Source: an uncultured Saprospiraceae bacterium (GTDB lineage Bacteria > Bacteroidota > Bacteroidia > Chitinophagales > Saprospiraceae). From it: DNA of 28,000 nt. The notes under the pieces were generated by a model that was given only the letters and a program-made list of their open reading frames with translations, searched no databases and was not told the DNA's origin. The translations under genes were made by a program, and so were the position numbers. The DNA is taken from positions 1 through 28,000 of the forward strand of contig CALLAG010000192.1 in the NCBI GenBank assembly GCA_938002705.1, given 5' to 3'. Positions 6,115 through 15,130 of the stretch are shown piece by piece (position 1 is the stretch's first letter; every line of letters starts with the position of its first letter).

Positions 6115-6852
6115 TTAGTAGATTTTGGATTTAGCTATTCCTAATTTCTGGAAGAAGTGAATTACAGAAACGCCTAGTACACCTAATCCATATTTTATAC
6201 TTCTTGAGAGATTAATAGAAGATGCTTCCTCGAAGTACTTAGTGGGACAAGTAACCTCACCTATATCATAATCTGCATAGATGATCTGCGACAGCATCTG
6301 ATTATCAAAAACAAAATCATCAGAATTTTTATTGAACTTAATATTCTGCAATACCTCTTTGCTGAAAGCTCTATATCCAGTATGATACTCTGATAACTTA
6401 TAGCCTACTAAGATATTTTGTACAAATGTGAGAAATCTGTTAGCGATATATTTATACAAAGGCATACCTCCCTTAAGAGCACCTTTTCCTAATATTCTTG
6501 ATCCAAGTACTACAGGATAGAGGTCTTCTCCTATGATATTAACCATGGATGGGATTAGCTTTGGTGTGTACTGGTAATCAGGATGGAGCATTATGACGAT
6601 ATCAGCATCTATCTCAAGTGCTTTGTTGTAGAGCGACTTTTGGTTGCCGCCATAGCCTTTATTGGTCCTATGGCTGATTATATAGTTGATATTTAATCTC
6701 TCTGCTACCGCTACTGTATCGTCCTTACTGGCGTCATCGCAGAGGATAAGTTCGTCTACAAGATCAAATGGAATCTCAGCATAGGTTTTTTCTAAAGTTG
6801 CAGCAGCATTATATGCTGGCATCACAACTACAACTTTTTGGCCTTTGTACAT
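6115..6852 (-). CDS. GT2-family glycosyltransferase (dolichyl-phosphate-mannose-synthase-like)
   Basis: This 245-residue inverting GT-A enzyme probably moves a sugar from a nucleotide donor to a lipid phosphate on the inner face of the membrane. VVVVMPAYNAAATL (7-20) is the family's first strand and loop; CDDASKD (38-44) holds the nucleotide-binding acidic pair; HPD (90-92) stands in place of the metal-binding DxD; EYHTGYRAF (155-163) is the conserved acceptor-side motif of DPM1-like enzymes. The C-terminal multi-helix extension seen in some relatives is absent, although the last 30 residues are hydrophobic in places. It is not in a tight operon; the nearest same-strand gene (radA) lies beyond the repeat array. 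Donor and acceptor are not determined. Confidence 0.88.
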   Translation of the reverse strand: MYKGQKVVVVMPAYNAAATLEKTYAEIPFDLVDELILCDDASKDDTVAVAERLNINYIISHRTNKGYGGNQKSLYNKALEIDADIVIMLHPDYQYTPKLIPSMVNIIGEDLYPVVLGSRILGKGALKGGMPLYKYIANRFLTFVQNILVGYKLSEYHTGYRAFSKEVLQNIKFNKNSDDFVFDNQMLSQIIYADYDIGEVTCPTKYFEEASSINLSRSIKYGLGVLGVSVIHFFQKLGIAKSKIY

Positions 6853-6869
6853 ATTATATATATAAGCTC

Positions 6870-6877
6870 CAAAGATA
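6870..6877 (-). promoter_or_regulatory. Candidate -7 element (TATCTTTG) for the GT2 gene
   Basis: TATCTTTG on the minus strand matches TAnnTTTG and sits 18 bases upstream of the ATG at 6852. No matching -33 TTG was found. Confidence 0.35.
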
Positions 6878-6985
6878 AGAGACTGACATCATATTGTTAA
6901 ATTTTATAATATGATTCATTTATTTTAATTACTGATTGATCATAAATTCAAGCATCTTTGGTGATCAATTACTTAATATCTGTTT

Positions 6986-7726
6986 ATGAAAATTATAAAG
7001 ATTTTATTGGTCATTATTGTATTACTTGCTATCGGAGGATACGCTGCTACTAAGTACTTCAGCGAAGATAAGCCTGAGGGCAAAGTCGGTACTGAAGCAG
7101 ATAGGGTGGCTGAGATGATGCTTGATAGATTAAATAAAACAGCTTTTGACCAAATCCCATATCTCAACTTCGAATTCTTCGGTGGAGGTCATAAGTACTT
7201 ATGGGATAAGAAAAATAATAATGCTGTAATCAGGTGGGACGACAACAAAGTTGTCCTTAACTTAGATACTCAGGTAGGAGTTGTATACAAAAATGATAAC
7301 TTAATCGAGGGCGAAGACGCTGATAAAATAAAGCAGACGGCATGGTCTTACTGGTGTAATGATTCTTTCTGGATGATAGCACCGTTTAAAGTTTTTGATC
7401 CAGGTACGGTAAGAAGTCTTGTGGAAGTAGAAGAAGGGACTTATGGATTAATGATAGAGTATAAAAGTGGAGGTGTGACTCCGGGAGATAGCTATCTATG
7501 GATATTAGATGATACCTATCTACCTACAGGTTATAAGATGTGGACTCAGATATTACCAGTGCAGGGTATGTATGTAGACTGGAATGACTGGAGTGATTTT
7601 ATGGGAGCCCAGCTTTGTATATCCCACACTATGGTAGGAAAAAAAGTAAGTATGGAAAATGTGAAGGCGGGAAATACACTTGCTGAAATAGGTGTCAGTG
7701 ATAATCCATTTACAGTATTACAATGA
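6986..7726 (+). CDS. Membrane-anchored protein of unknown function, coupled to exonuclease III
   Basis: The 246-residue product starts with a short basic tip and one hydrophobic helix (about 4-22), giving an N-terminal anchor or uncleaved signal; there is no lipobox Cys. The rest is rich in aromatic residues and alternating strands, with phrases such as YLWDKKNNNAVIRWDD (71-86) and WCNDSFWMIAPFKVFDPG. That pattern resembles LolA-like or DUF6503-like periplasmic beta-sheet proteins of Bacteroidota, but I do not recognise it securely. Its TGA overlaps the ATG of xth (ATGA), so the two are very likely translated together. Any functional tie to DNA repair is speculative. Confidence 0.75.
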   Translation: MKIIKILLVIIVLLAIGGYAATKYFSEDKPEGKVGTEADRVAEMMLDRLNKTAFDQIPYLNFEFFGGGHKYLWDKKNNNAVIRWDDNKVVLNLDTQVGVVYKNDNLIEGEDADKIKQTAWSYWCNDSFWMIAPFKVFDPGTVRSLVEVEEGTYGLMIEYKSGGVTPGDSYLWILDDTYLPTGYKMWTQILPVQGMYVDWNDWSDFMGAQLCISHTMVGKKVSMENVKAGNTLAEIGVSDNPFTVLQ

Positions 7727-8490
7727 AGATAGTCAGCTATAATGTCAATGGAATAAGAGCAGCACTGAAGAAAGGCCTCTTAGATTGGGTCAAGGAAGAG
7801 AATCCAGATATGCTTTGTATACAGGAGACTAAAGCTCAGCCTGATCAGATTCCTGTAGAAACATTTGAAGAATTAGGATACCATGCTTACTGGAACTCAG
7901 CACTCAAGAAAGGATACTCAGGTGTGCTGACTCTGACCAAGCAAGAAGCCGATAATGTTGTAGTAGGTATGTCCGATGATAAGTATGACATAGAAGGCCG
8001 CATTATACAGACAGATTTTGGTGATTGGTCATTACTCAATTGTTACTTCCCTTCAGGATCCAGCGGTGATGCTCGACATGATTACAAGATGGATTTTCTT
8101 AATGACTTTGGTCCATATGTCAAAGCACTTATCAAGAAGAGAAAAAAACTAATCATACTCGGCGATTACAATGTCGTCAGATTAGATATAGATATCCATA
8201 ACCCTCAGCGAAAAGACTTCCCTTCTGGATTTAAACCCGAAGAAAGAAAATGGCTGAATGACTGGTTTGAAAGTGATTTTGCTGATGCATATAGAGTGCT
8301 ACATCCTGATGAAGAAGGAGCATACAGTTGGTGGAGCTACAGAGCTGGATCCCGAGCTAAGAATAAGGGATGGAGGATAGATTATATTTCTGTAAGCAAT
8401 AATCTAAGTGATAAGATATCTTCAGCGAGACATGCTACCGAGGCGGTACATTCTGATCACTGTCCAGTAATAATAGACATAGACTTATAA
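7723..8490 (+). CDS. xth: Exodeoxyribonuclease III / AP endonuclease
   Basis: The 255-residue protein is a complete EEP-fold nuclease that cuts DNA at abasic sites and removes 3' blocking groups in base excision repair. Visible active-site elements are Asn7 in YNVNGIR, the metal ligand Glu35 in IQETK, Tyr108 in CYFPSGS, Asp148 and Asn150 in LGDYN, and the Asp245-His246 pair in HSDHCPV. The DNA-binding WWSYRAGSRAKNKGWRIDY segment (203-221) is typical of the ExoIII branch rather than APE1. It overlaps the upstream membrane protein by four bases. Its 3' end overlaps the convergent thioredoxin gene by six bases, so no intergenic terminator separates them. Confidence 0.95.
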   Translation: MKIVSYNVNGIRAALKKGLLDWVKEENPDMLCIQETKAQPDQIPVETFEELGYHAYWNSALKKGYSGVLTLTKQEADNVVVGMSDDKYDIEGRIIQTDFGDWSLLNCYFPSGSSGDARHDYKMDFLNDFGPYVKALIKKRKKLIILGDYNVVRLDIDIHNPQRKDFPSGFKPEERKWLNDWFESDFADAYRVLHPDEEGAYSWWSYRAGSRAKNKGWRIDYISVSNNLSDKISSARHATEAVHSDHCPVIIDIDL

Positions 8491-9807
8491 CTCATTAAGT
8501 CTGGTGATCATCTCATTGATCTCCTTGATATTTTGACTATTGGCTTTTGCTACTGAGAGTGCTCTATCTGCTATTTCTTTGGCTTCTTTAGTATTATTAA
8601 GTTTATACTCGAGTGCAGATTGTAAGAGCAAGCTGGAACTATTAGATGGGTCTAATTCAATAGCTTTCTCTATGTAAGGTCTGATTTTTTTTAGTTTCTT
8701 TTTGCTGCTGGTGCTTTCAAGATACAACTTGGATAGGTTAAAGTAAATCTCAGGATTGTCTACTTTATTATTTGTTATATACTCCTCTGCGATAGTGAGA
8801 TAGTCGTCACTTTTGTTTTCATTGAGTAGGTTGTTGAGGTAATATTCTGTTCCGCTATTTTCTGGATTTTCTACATTGAGATAACTATATAGAAGTGTCG
8901 CTTTCTCACGATCAGGACGTGGGTAACCTCTTTCCAGTTCATTATTGACTATGATATTAATAGTGGCGTCGACTACCTCTTTGCCTATCATGTTATCGAA
9001 GGCAACTCTATTCTCTATCAGATAATCGAATTCTTCTGAGTTGACAGTATATAGGAAATCAAAAAGGAATCTCATATTCTCCAGCGTGGACCAGTCCTTT
9101 TGAGTTTTCAGATAGGCGTGAGCAGTGGTTCTGTGACTGCCATCCATGAGTTCCATACGGAAGTAAGCTTCTTGCTTAAGAATCTCTGGTGGCATCTCAG
9201 CTCCACCTTGACCGAATACATGTACGATAACTTCTTCTGGAGCATTAGTAGCGACTTCTACTTTTTCTTTTTGAGCAGGAACGACAACGGGTGCAGCAGG
9301 CTTGCTTACTGTTGTCTTCTTTTTTCTAACCTTAGCAGTTGTCGTAGTAGGTCGTGCTGGCGCTTGAGCAATGGGCTCGCTGACAATGGTGCTGGGGTAT
9401 ATCTTTTCTTGATAGTGCTTACTTAATGCAAGTAACTCATCTGCTGATGCAAGACGATCTATTTTGAACTTAAGATTGCCGTGCTTATCCAGAATCATAA
9501 CGGTAGGAAGGAAGACGACTTGATATTTGTTTTTAAATTCTGCGCCAAAATCACTCTCCATATCTACTTTGACATTGATAAAGTTCGTGTTGAGGTACTT
9601 GGCTAATTTTGGTTTATTGAATTCTTTAGCAAGTAGCTTGCAAGGCTTACAGTAGCTGGCGTAACAATCAACGAATATTAGCTTGTCTTCGATTGCAGCT
9701 CTTTGTTTGGCAGCTCTTAATTCTATATTGACAAATCGGGTACCTTGTGCAGAGGTACCGAATGTGAAAAAACAGAAACAAATAAGGTATAAAAGGCGTA
9801 TCAACAT
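8485..9807 (-). CDS. Exported thioredoxin-domain protein with C-terminal helical repeats (CKPC)
   Basis: The 440-residue protein begins with a signal peptide (to about TSA-QG, residue 20). A thioredoxin fold follows with CKPC at 53-56 and the cis-proline in FLPT (P101). Next comes a low-complexity Thr/Lys/Pro/Ala linker (about 145-195), then a helical domain of TPR-like repeats to the end, including YIEKAIELDPSNSSSLLLQSALEY near 380-405. It is expected to act in the periplasm as a disulfide oxidoreductase or scaffold. Tyr-Cys-Lys-Pro-Cys differs from the Trp-Cys-Gly-Pro-Cys of its neighbour, which implies a different redox potential or partner. It is the second gene of a tandem pair, with a 34-base gap from the first. 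Confidence 0.88.
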   Translation of the reverse strand: MLIRLLYLICFCFFTFGTSAQGTRFVNIELRAAKQRAAIEDKLIFVDCYASYCKPCKLLAKEFNKPKLAKYLNTNFINVKVDMESDFGAEFKNKYQVVFLPTVMILDKHGNLKFKIDRLASADELLALSKHYQEKIYPSTIVSEPIAQAPARPTTTTAKVRKKKTTVSKPAAPVVVPAQKEKVEVATNAPEEVIVHVFGQGGAEMPPEILKQEAYFRMELMDGSHRTTAHAYLKTQKDWSTLENMRFLFDFLYTVNSEEFDYLIENRVAFDNMIGKEVVDATINIIVNNELERGYPRPDREKATLLYSYLNVENPENSGTEYYLNNLLNENKSDDYLTIAEEYITNNKVDNPEIYFNLSKLYLESTSSKKKLKKIRPYIEKAIELDPSNSSSLLLQSALEYKLNNTKEAKEIADRALSVAKANSQNIKEINEMITRLNEL

Positions 9808-9841
9808 ATGATGGATAGAAGCATTTATTTATTGGAAGATC

Positions 9842-11011
9842 TTATGAGTTGAGGTAGTCCAGCATTCTTTCAAGGTTAGAGATATCCTCGTCTCTTGATT
9901 TTGCTTTTTTGATAGCTTCCTTTACAACTTTTACAGCCTCTTCTTTTTCTTTTGCTTGCGCTAAGAATTGTATATACTCATTATATGTAGCGGTAGAATC
10001 ATCTTTTTTGACGAGCTCTTTGTATATGTCCATAGCATATAGTGTGGCATCTTCATTGTGATATAGTGAGTTCTTTATAGTACCTAAGTGGCTACGGTAA
10101 GCGTCAGGATTTTTCTTACCATATTTTTTCAGATAGCTTTTAGATAATTTTTTCCATTCTGTATAGTTGCCAGATAGAGCATAGTATTCCATATAGGCTT
10201 CTGATTGAAATTTTTTCTTATCGCTTATGTCCGCTTTATCGTACTGTACTATAGCTTCCTCTACTAAGTCTTTATAATCATATTCTACAGCTTTGGTAAC
10301 GGTCTGCATAGTAGCATTTTTTACGAGTTCGGCGTACGCCTCTTCCGAGCTTCCTTGGATAGCTTCAGATTTTAGTTCTATGAGTTGGTCATATAGCTTA
10401 GAATCTGATTCTGTGACGGCTTGCATAAGGAAAGCTGCTTTTTGACTTTTGCTGATATCAGGATTTGACTTTAGATAATCATTGGCTATTTTGGCGCTGG
10501 GCTTATCTACTTTATTTAACTCTCTGACATAATCTACCATGAGTTTGTAATCTCGCTTGCCTTCATTATAGAGTAACTCGAAAGCTTCAGATTTGTCATA
10601 ACTTTTGATAGCTACTTTTCCATGATTGATAAGTGCTTCTGCTTTCTGACCACCAGTAATTTTTTTAAGAATATTGCCTTGACTATCGAGAAAGAATAGA
10701 GTGGGATACGCAGATACGGGATATTTTGCGCCGAATGTTCTGCCATCAGCTTGTTCCATATCTAACTTGAGGTTAATGAAGTTAGTATTAAAAAAATCAC
10801 CGACTTCTGATTGTGTAAATACATTCTTAGCCATCTTCTTACATGGGCCACACCACTGTGCATAAGAATCTACGAATACAATTTTATCTTCTTTTTGAGC
10901 TTCGGCTATTGCTTCTTTCCACGTACCGTGGAAGAACTCTATCCCCTGAGCAGAAACTAATTGTGAGAATAATAGAAGGCAGAATAATCCAGTAATTTTT
11001 GACATCTCCAT
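9842..11011 (-). CDS. Exported thioredoxin-domain protein with C-terminal helical repeats (CGPC)
   Basis: The 389-residue protein has a signal peptide ending near VSA-QG (residue 21) and a thioredoxin domain with the classic WCGPC at 53-57 and cis-proline at YPT (P103). A long Lys/Glu-rich all-helical region (about 130-389) looks like irregular TPR repeats. It is a paralogue of the following gene: both share WKEAI/LRAAK-type starts, the VD-x-YA strand before the active site and the NTNFIN-x-K-D-M segment after it. An internal ATG at 11005 (MSKITG) is an equally good start. It probably acts in periplasmic thiol chemistry. Confidence 0.88.
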   Translation of the reverse strand: MEMSKITGLFCLLLFSQLVSAQGIEFFHGTWKEAIAEAQKEDKIVFVDSYAQWCGPCKKMAKNVFTQSEVGDFFNTNFINLKLDMEQADGRTFGAKYPVSAYPTLFFLDSQGNILKKITGGQKAEALINHGKVAIKSYDKSEAFELLYNEGKRDYKLMVDYVRELNKVDKPSAKIANDYLKSNPDISKSQKAAFLMQAVTESDSKLYDQLIELKSEAIQGSSEEAYAELVKNATMQTVTKAVEYDYKDLVEEAIVQYDKADISDKKKFQSEAYMEYYALSGNYTEWKKLSKSYLKKYGKKNPDAYRSHLGTIKNSLYHNEDATLYAMDIYKELVKKDDSTATYNEYIQFLAQAKEKEEAVKVVKEAIKKAKSRDEDISNLERMLDYLNS

Positions 11012-11221
11012 TAATGTTTGATAATGTAATATTTAGTAAGCTTGAAAGCATTCATTCTCAGTGACTTAGCTTATCGAGGCCTGTACAAAGATGCAGAATT
11101 TGATCTTTGCATTCCACTTTTACAATAAAAATAAAACTGTCTCGGGTTCATTTAACGGAATTATAACGCATAGCCATATGCAATTGATCTTATTGAGTAA
11201 CATATTCCTGTATTTAATGGC

Positions 11222-11253
11222 TTGCTTATAGAATGTAGGGATAGTTATATTTG
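11222..11253 (+). promoter_or_regulatory. Bacteroidota-type promoter for the aminotransferase gene
   Basis: TTG at 11222-11224, a 21-base spacer, then TATATTTG at 11246-11253. Transcription would start near 11260, about 30 bases before the ATG at 11292. Confidence 0.55.
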
Positions 11254-11291
11254 AGCATAATTAGAAAACGAGCATAACACAATTATTATTA

Positions 11292-12497
11292 ATGGCATCA
11301 ATCTCAAAAAGAGACTTATTCCTTAGTCATGTCGGGCAGACGAGTACATTTCCTATGTCACTCGAGATAGAGAGGGCAGAGGGTATATATATCTATGGAA
11401 GTGATGGTAAGCGCTATTATGATCTGAATTCGGGTATATCTGTAAGCTCCTTAGGACATAGGCACCCTGCAGTCATAGCAGCGATTAAGGATCAGCTTGG
11501 TAAGTATATGCATACGATGGTCTATGGAGAGCACATCCAGAGTCCTCAGGTGGCGTATGCAGAATTACTGAGCAAGCATCTGGATCCAGCACTGAATGCT
11601 GTATATTTTCTTAACTCTGGAAGTGAGGTGATAGAAGCGGCGATGAAGTTGTCCAGGAAAGCGACAGGTCGATATGAGATTATAGCATGTAGACATTCTT
11701 ATCATGGCAGTACTATCGGTGCTGATAGCTTGAGATCTGATGTAGATTATATCTCTGCATATATGCCACTGGTGCCGGGTATAAGACATATCGATTATAA
11801 TAGTATTACTGATCTGGAAAGTATCAACTGCAGAACGGCAGCGGTGATCATAGAACCCGTGCAAGCAGAGGCAGGAGTCCAGCCTCCTAAGAGGGAATAC
11901 CTCAATCAGTTGAGACAAAGGTGTGATGATGTAGGTGCATTATTGGTATTAGATGAAATACAGACAGGCTTTGGTAGGACGGGGCACTTATTCGCCCATC
12001 AGAAGTATGATGTGATGCCTGATATGATGTGTATAGGCAAAGCCATGGGTGGCGGTATGCCTATAGGTGGACTTGTTGCTGATCAGAGATTACTTGGACA
12101 ATTAGCTAAGTATCCTGATCTTGGGCATATAACGACATTCGGAGGTCACCCTGTAGTATGTGCTGCAGCACTGGCCAGTCTTAAGGTACTAACTGAAGGA
12201 GACATTGTTGATGAGGTATTAGAAAAAGAAAAATTCATTCATCAGAAATTAGAGCATTCTATCATTAAGGAAATAAGAAGCTCAGGGATGATGATGGCTG
12301 TAGAATTGACTAAGCGTAAGTATCTTAAGCATGTCGTCAACCATGCATTAGAGCATGGAGCACTGATAGACTATTTTATATTCAATGATAGATCGTTCCG
12401 ACTGGCACCACCGCTTATATATACTATTGAGGAGTTAGATTCAGCACTTGATATCCTTATATCTGCTATGGATTATGCTGAGCAGAAATATAATTAG
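11292..12497 (+). CDS. Class III pyridoxal-phosphate aminotransferase
   Basis: The 401-residue protein is a full-length fold-type I, class III (ornithine/acetylornithine-like) aminotransferase. Landmarks are the LNSGSE phosphate-binding loop (107-112), the cofactor aspartate in LDEIQTGFGRTG (Asp221), and the Schiff-base lysine in CIGKAMGGGMPIGG (Lys250). The N-terminus DLFLSHVGQTS and the ending are those of a Bacteroidota group usually labelled 'aspartate aminotransferase family'; the true amino donor and acceptor cannot be settled from sequence. It stands alone on the plus strand. Its stop overlaps by four bases the stop of the convergent acetyltransferase, the last gene of the polysaccharide cluster's minus arm. 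Confidence 0.9.
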   Translation: MASISKRDLFLSHVGQTSTFPMSLEIERAEGIYIYGSDGKRYYDLNSGISVSSLGHRHPAVIAAIKDQLGKYMHTMVYGEHIQSPQVAYAELLSKHLDPALNAVYFLNSGSEVIEAAMKLSRKATGRYEIIACRHSYHGSTIGADSLRSDVDYISAYMPLVPGIRHIDYNSITDLESINCRTAAVIIEPVQAEAGVQPPKREYLNQLRQRCDDVGALLVLDEIQTGFGRTGHLFAHQKYDVMPDMMCIGKAMGGGMPIGGLVADQRLLGQLAKYPDLGHITTFGGHPVVCAAALASLKVLTEGDIVDEVLEKEKFIHQKLEHSIIKEIRSSGMMMAVELTKRKYLKHVVNHALEHGALIDYFIFNDRSFRLAPPLIYTIEELDSALDILISAMDYAEQKYN

Positions 12498-12997
12498 GGT
12501 CTACGCTGTCTTATGTGTTTAGCATATGGATTACCTACTATGGCTCTTGGGGGGACATCTTTGGTTACAATAGATCCTGCAGCTACAACAGCGCCTTCGC
12601 CGATAGTTACTCCTGCCATAATGATACTACCGTAGCCTATCCAAGCGCCATCCATAATAGTGATAGACTTATAACCTTCTATACCTGAGAATCTGATCGG
12701 CGTATCTCCTAGGCCATCTATGTTATGATCTCCACCTACAAATCCTACTCGTGGTCCGATGAGGACATTATCTCCTATATTAATATTAGCACCCATGTGG
12801 CAGTCTCTAGAAAGTATTAAGTTTTTTCCAGCTACAACTTTATGATTTCTTGTAAAAAAAACTTCTCTATGTATGAATGATCCTTTACCTACTTTGACAT
12901 CCTTGAGAGTCAGCCAGCATTTTAATAGTCTATACTTAGTTAATAATGTACGGTGGAAATATAGAATTCTTGGAGAGTTTTTGATAATTTTTTTCAT
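12494..12997 (-). CDS. Hexapeptide-repeat acyltransferase (WcaF/Maa-like)
   Basis: The 167-residue left-handed beta-helix acyltransferase probably adds acetyl groups to a polysaccharide or its precursor. Hexapeptide repeats ([LIV]-G-x-x-x-x) run from about 35 to 145: IGDNVLIGPRVGF, IGYGSIIMAGVTIGEGAVVAAGS. His91 in GGDHNID is the likely catalytic histidine, and the ending VTKDVPPRAIVGNPYAKHI is the classic tail of this family. It starts one base after the stop of the polymerase-like gene, so it belongs to the same transcript. Its length is slightly short of the usual 180-200. Confidence 0.9.
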   Translation of the reverse strand: MKKIIKNSPRILYFHRTLLTKYRLLKCWLTLKDVKVGKGSFIHREVFFTRNHKVVAGKNLILSRDCHMGANINIGDNVLIGPRVGFVGGDHNIDGLGDTPIRFSGIEGYKSITIMDGAWIGYGSIIMAGVTIGEGAVVAAGSIVTKDVPPRAIVGNPYAKHIRQRRP

Positions 12998-12998
12998 C

Positions 12999-14207
12999 CT
13001 AATCTAATTGATTTACATCGTCAGTAAGAGATTCTACTCTCGAAAAATAAAGCGCTGTACCTATAATAAGCCCTATCATAGAATGCATCAACTGCACTGT
13101 AAAAAGTAATAATAAGAACAATAAGAATCCAAACAAATAATGATCTAGCTGTAACTTATCCTTAAACGAAGCATAGATAGCCCAAGGGAATAATAATCCT
13201 AAAAAACCAAAGTGAAATAATACAACATTAAGACCACCACCAATCTTATCCTTATGCTGTAGTGTAAATACGGGTATTAATTTTCTATACTTTCCTTGGT
13301 AGTATAATCCACTAACAAATTGATTATATCTCCCGTATCCGAATGGTAAAAAATAATTTTCTTTTATAGCTATAAATGGGGCAAAATTAGCAGTCAGCCT
13401 GACTGCAGCACTCTGATCTACTTGTGTAATCATCAATGGGTCTTTGATAAATTCTCCCATCAAGTCACCAACTCGAGTATCCTCATAGGTCTCTATTAAT
13501 TTATTAATAGATATACTGCCGACTATAAGAACAGATACGGATAGAAGTATATAGGCCAACCGAAACTTGAAGACTTGAATTAAGCAAAACATACCTACAG
13601 CAACACCCAGTAAGCCAATGGCAGTCGTCGTCTTAGCCAAAAATAAAAGCTGGAACAACAGTAAGGGTACTGTGATCAAGTTCTCTCGATAGTTATAGTG
13701 TATCATAGAGAATATCATGAGGAATAGGCATATACTGCCATAGAAAGCGGGCTCAGTAGTAAGTGATATAACGCCCCTTCCACTTAAGTTGACTCCACGA
13801 GTTTCATTAAGTAAGAAAGACATGAAATGTGGTGAGATGTTATCCTGTACTAATCCGACTATCAGATAACTGAGGATGACGAAAAGGAAGAACCTAAAGT
13901 GGACCCTATAGCCCAGCTTGATAAAAATATTGTATGCCGCAAATGCAATTATGGGCGGCGACATATAATTAAGAATAGTCTTAACTGTTACGAATAATTG
14001 TAGATTAGAATTGATAGCAAAGATGATAGATATACCAAATAATAACCAAAGTGCAATGATAGGAGCGTTAATTCGCTTATCTTTTAGTGAGGCTAAGACC
14101 AGCGTTCCTGCAACCATTGCATTAGGTTGAGTATCAGTCCCCAGATGGAATAAATCCAAATAAGGAAAGAAACAAAAAAACATAAAAATGTAAACAAGTA
14201 TATTCAA
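12999..14207 (-). CDS. Polytopic membrane protein, Wzy/O-antigen ligase-like
   Basis: This protein of about 402 residues has ten or more predicted membrane helices and a large soluble loop (about 230-320) between late helices. That topology is typical of Wzy polymerases and WaaL ligases. The loop contains AAVRLTANFAPFIAIKENYFLPFGYGRYNQF, close to the R-x(n)-G-x-G pattern of such loops. Sequence conservation in this family is low, so the call rests on topology and neighbourhood. The frame starts with TTG at 14207; an ATG at 14183 would shorten it by eight residues, and I cannot decide between them. It lies between the deacetylase and the acetyltransferase genes. Confidence 0.75.
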   Translation of the reverse strand: MNILVYIFMFFCFFPYLDLFHLGTDTQPNAMVAGTLVLASLKDKRINAPIIALWLLFGISIIFAINSNLQLFVTVKTILNYMSPPIIAFAAYNIFIKLGYRVHFRFFLFVILSYLIVGLVQDNISPHFMSFLLNETRGVNLSGRGVISLTTEPAFYGSICLFLMIFSMIHYNYRENLITVPLLLFQLLFLAKTTTAIGLLGVAVGMFCLIQVFKFRLAYILLSVSVLIVGSISINKLIETYEDTRVGDLMGEFIKDPLMITQVDQSAAVRLTANFAPFIAIKENYFLPFGYGRYNQFVSGLYYQGKYRKLIPVFTLQHKDKIGGGLNVVLFHFGFLGLLFPWAIYASFKDKLQLDHYLFGFLLFLLLLFTVQLMHSMIGLIIGTALYFSRVESLTDDVNQLD

Positions 14208-14245
14208 ATCAATTTCTCTTTGATTGTCAAATCTAAGTTAAATTT

Positions 14246-15106
14246 TTAATCATGTAAATCATTTAACTTGAGATCAGTAAGTTGAGATGTAGCAGTATAA
14301 TTAGTTATCGTCTCTGATACAGTACCGAAGTTAAATTGAGAAAGTAAGCGTTCTGTATTCTTATAGGTCTTCTTAAGATTATGATAATGTGTGAATCGTG
14401 CTTTGCGTTCCATTTTCTCTTCATAAGGATGGTCCTCATCGTACTCCCATGGGTGGATGTAGAACATAGAGAAAGCATCCTTGGAGACTCTCTTTTTGTA
14501 AGCACCTTGACTTATCATATAAGGAAAAAGGCGAAAGTAGGCACCTCCTAATGCTAAGGCCTTACCCATCAAAGTAAAAGTAGAAACAGGAAATTCTATC
14601 ATATCAACATCTGGTATTCTAAATATATGATCTGGTGCTGATGATATACCATACCTCCATGTCTTGACGGGAGATATAGAGCAGTCGATGGTATGCCCTT
14701 CTTCTCTGAGTATCGGCAATGCCCATAAGCTATCTACCGTGATACTAAAGAACGGAGCTCTATATGCGACGATGTTAGTCCCAGTAAGATTTTCTATAAT
14801 TGACTTAGTTTTTCTGATTTCTTCTCTGAATGTCTCTGGCTTAAGATTATAGACTTTCTCATGAGAGTATCCATGTGATGCCAGTTCATGTCCTTGATCA
14901 GCCAGTAGTTTTATCATCTTAGGATACTTCTCGGCTATCCATCCTAATGTAAAGAATGTAGCCTTAGTGTTGCTATCTGATAATAACTGAATGAGCTTAT
15001 TCATTCCGACTTCTACTCTCTTCTCATAAGACCCCCAGCTATCATAAGGCATCTCTATACCTTGATACCAATCTTCGAGATCTACGGTGAATGCATTCTT
15101 AATCAT
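14246..15106 (-). CDS. Polysaccharide deacetylase (DUF3473/XrtA-associated type)
   Basis: The 286-residue NodB-homology deacetylase removes N-acetyl groups from a polymer or lipid-linked sugar. The metal site is visible as D9 and E11-D12 in TVDLEDW and H78/H82 in SHGYSH; YRAPFFS (115-121) is motif 3; the late FYIHPWEYD (216-223) carries the active-site histidine. The VDLEDW start and the C-terminal HPWE plus about 60-residue extension are the marks of the DUF3473 group found in exosortase-linked exopolysaccharide loci, though no exosortase lies in this window. There is no signal peptide, which suits a cytoplasmic or membrane-face substrate. The genes on either side are 24 and 38 bases away on the same strand. 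Confidence 0.92.
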   Translation of the reverse strand: MIKNAFTVDLEDWYQGIEMPYDSWGSYEKRVEVGMNKLIQLLSDSNTKATFFTLGWIAEKYPKMIKLLADQGHELASHGYSHEKVYNLKPETFREEIRKTKSIIENLTGTNIVAYRAPFFSITVDSLWALPILREEGHTIDCSISPVKTWRYGISSAPDHIFRIPDVDMIEFPVSTFTLMGKALALGGAYFRLFPYMISQGAYKKRVSKDAFSMFYIHPWEYDEDHPYEEKMERKARFTHYHNLKKTYKNTERLLSQFNFGTVSETITNYTATSQLTDLKLNDLHD

Positions 15107-15130
15107 AATGCTGATATTAGAAGATGATGG

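Noticed and set aside
11565..11918. 117-residue minus-strand ORF inside the aminotransferase gene
   Set aside because: It lies fully antisense to a conserved gene and has no protein-like features; it is a shadow of the coding frame.
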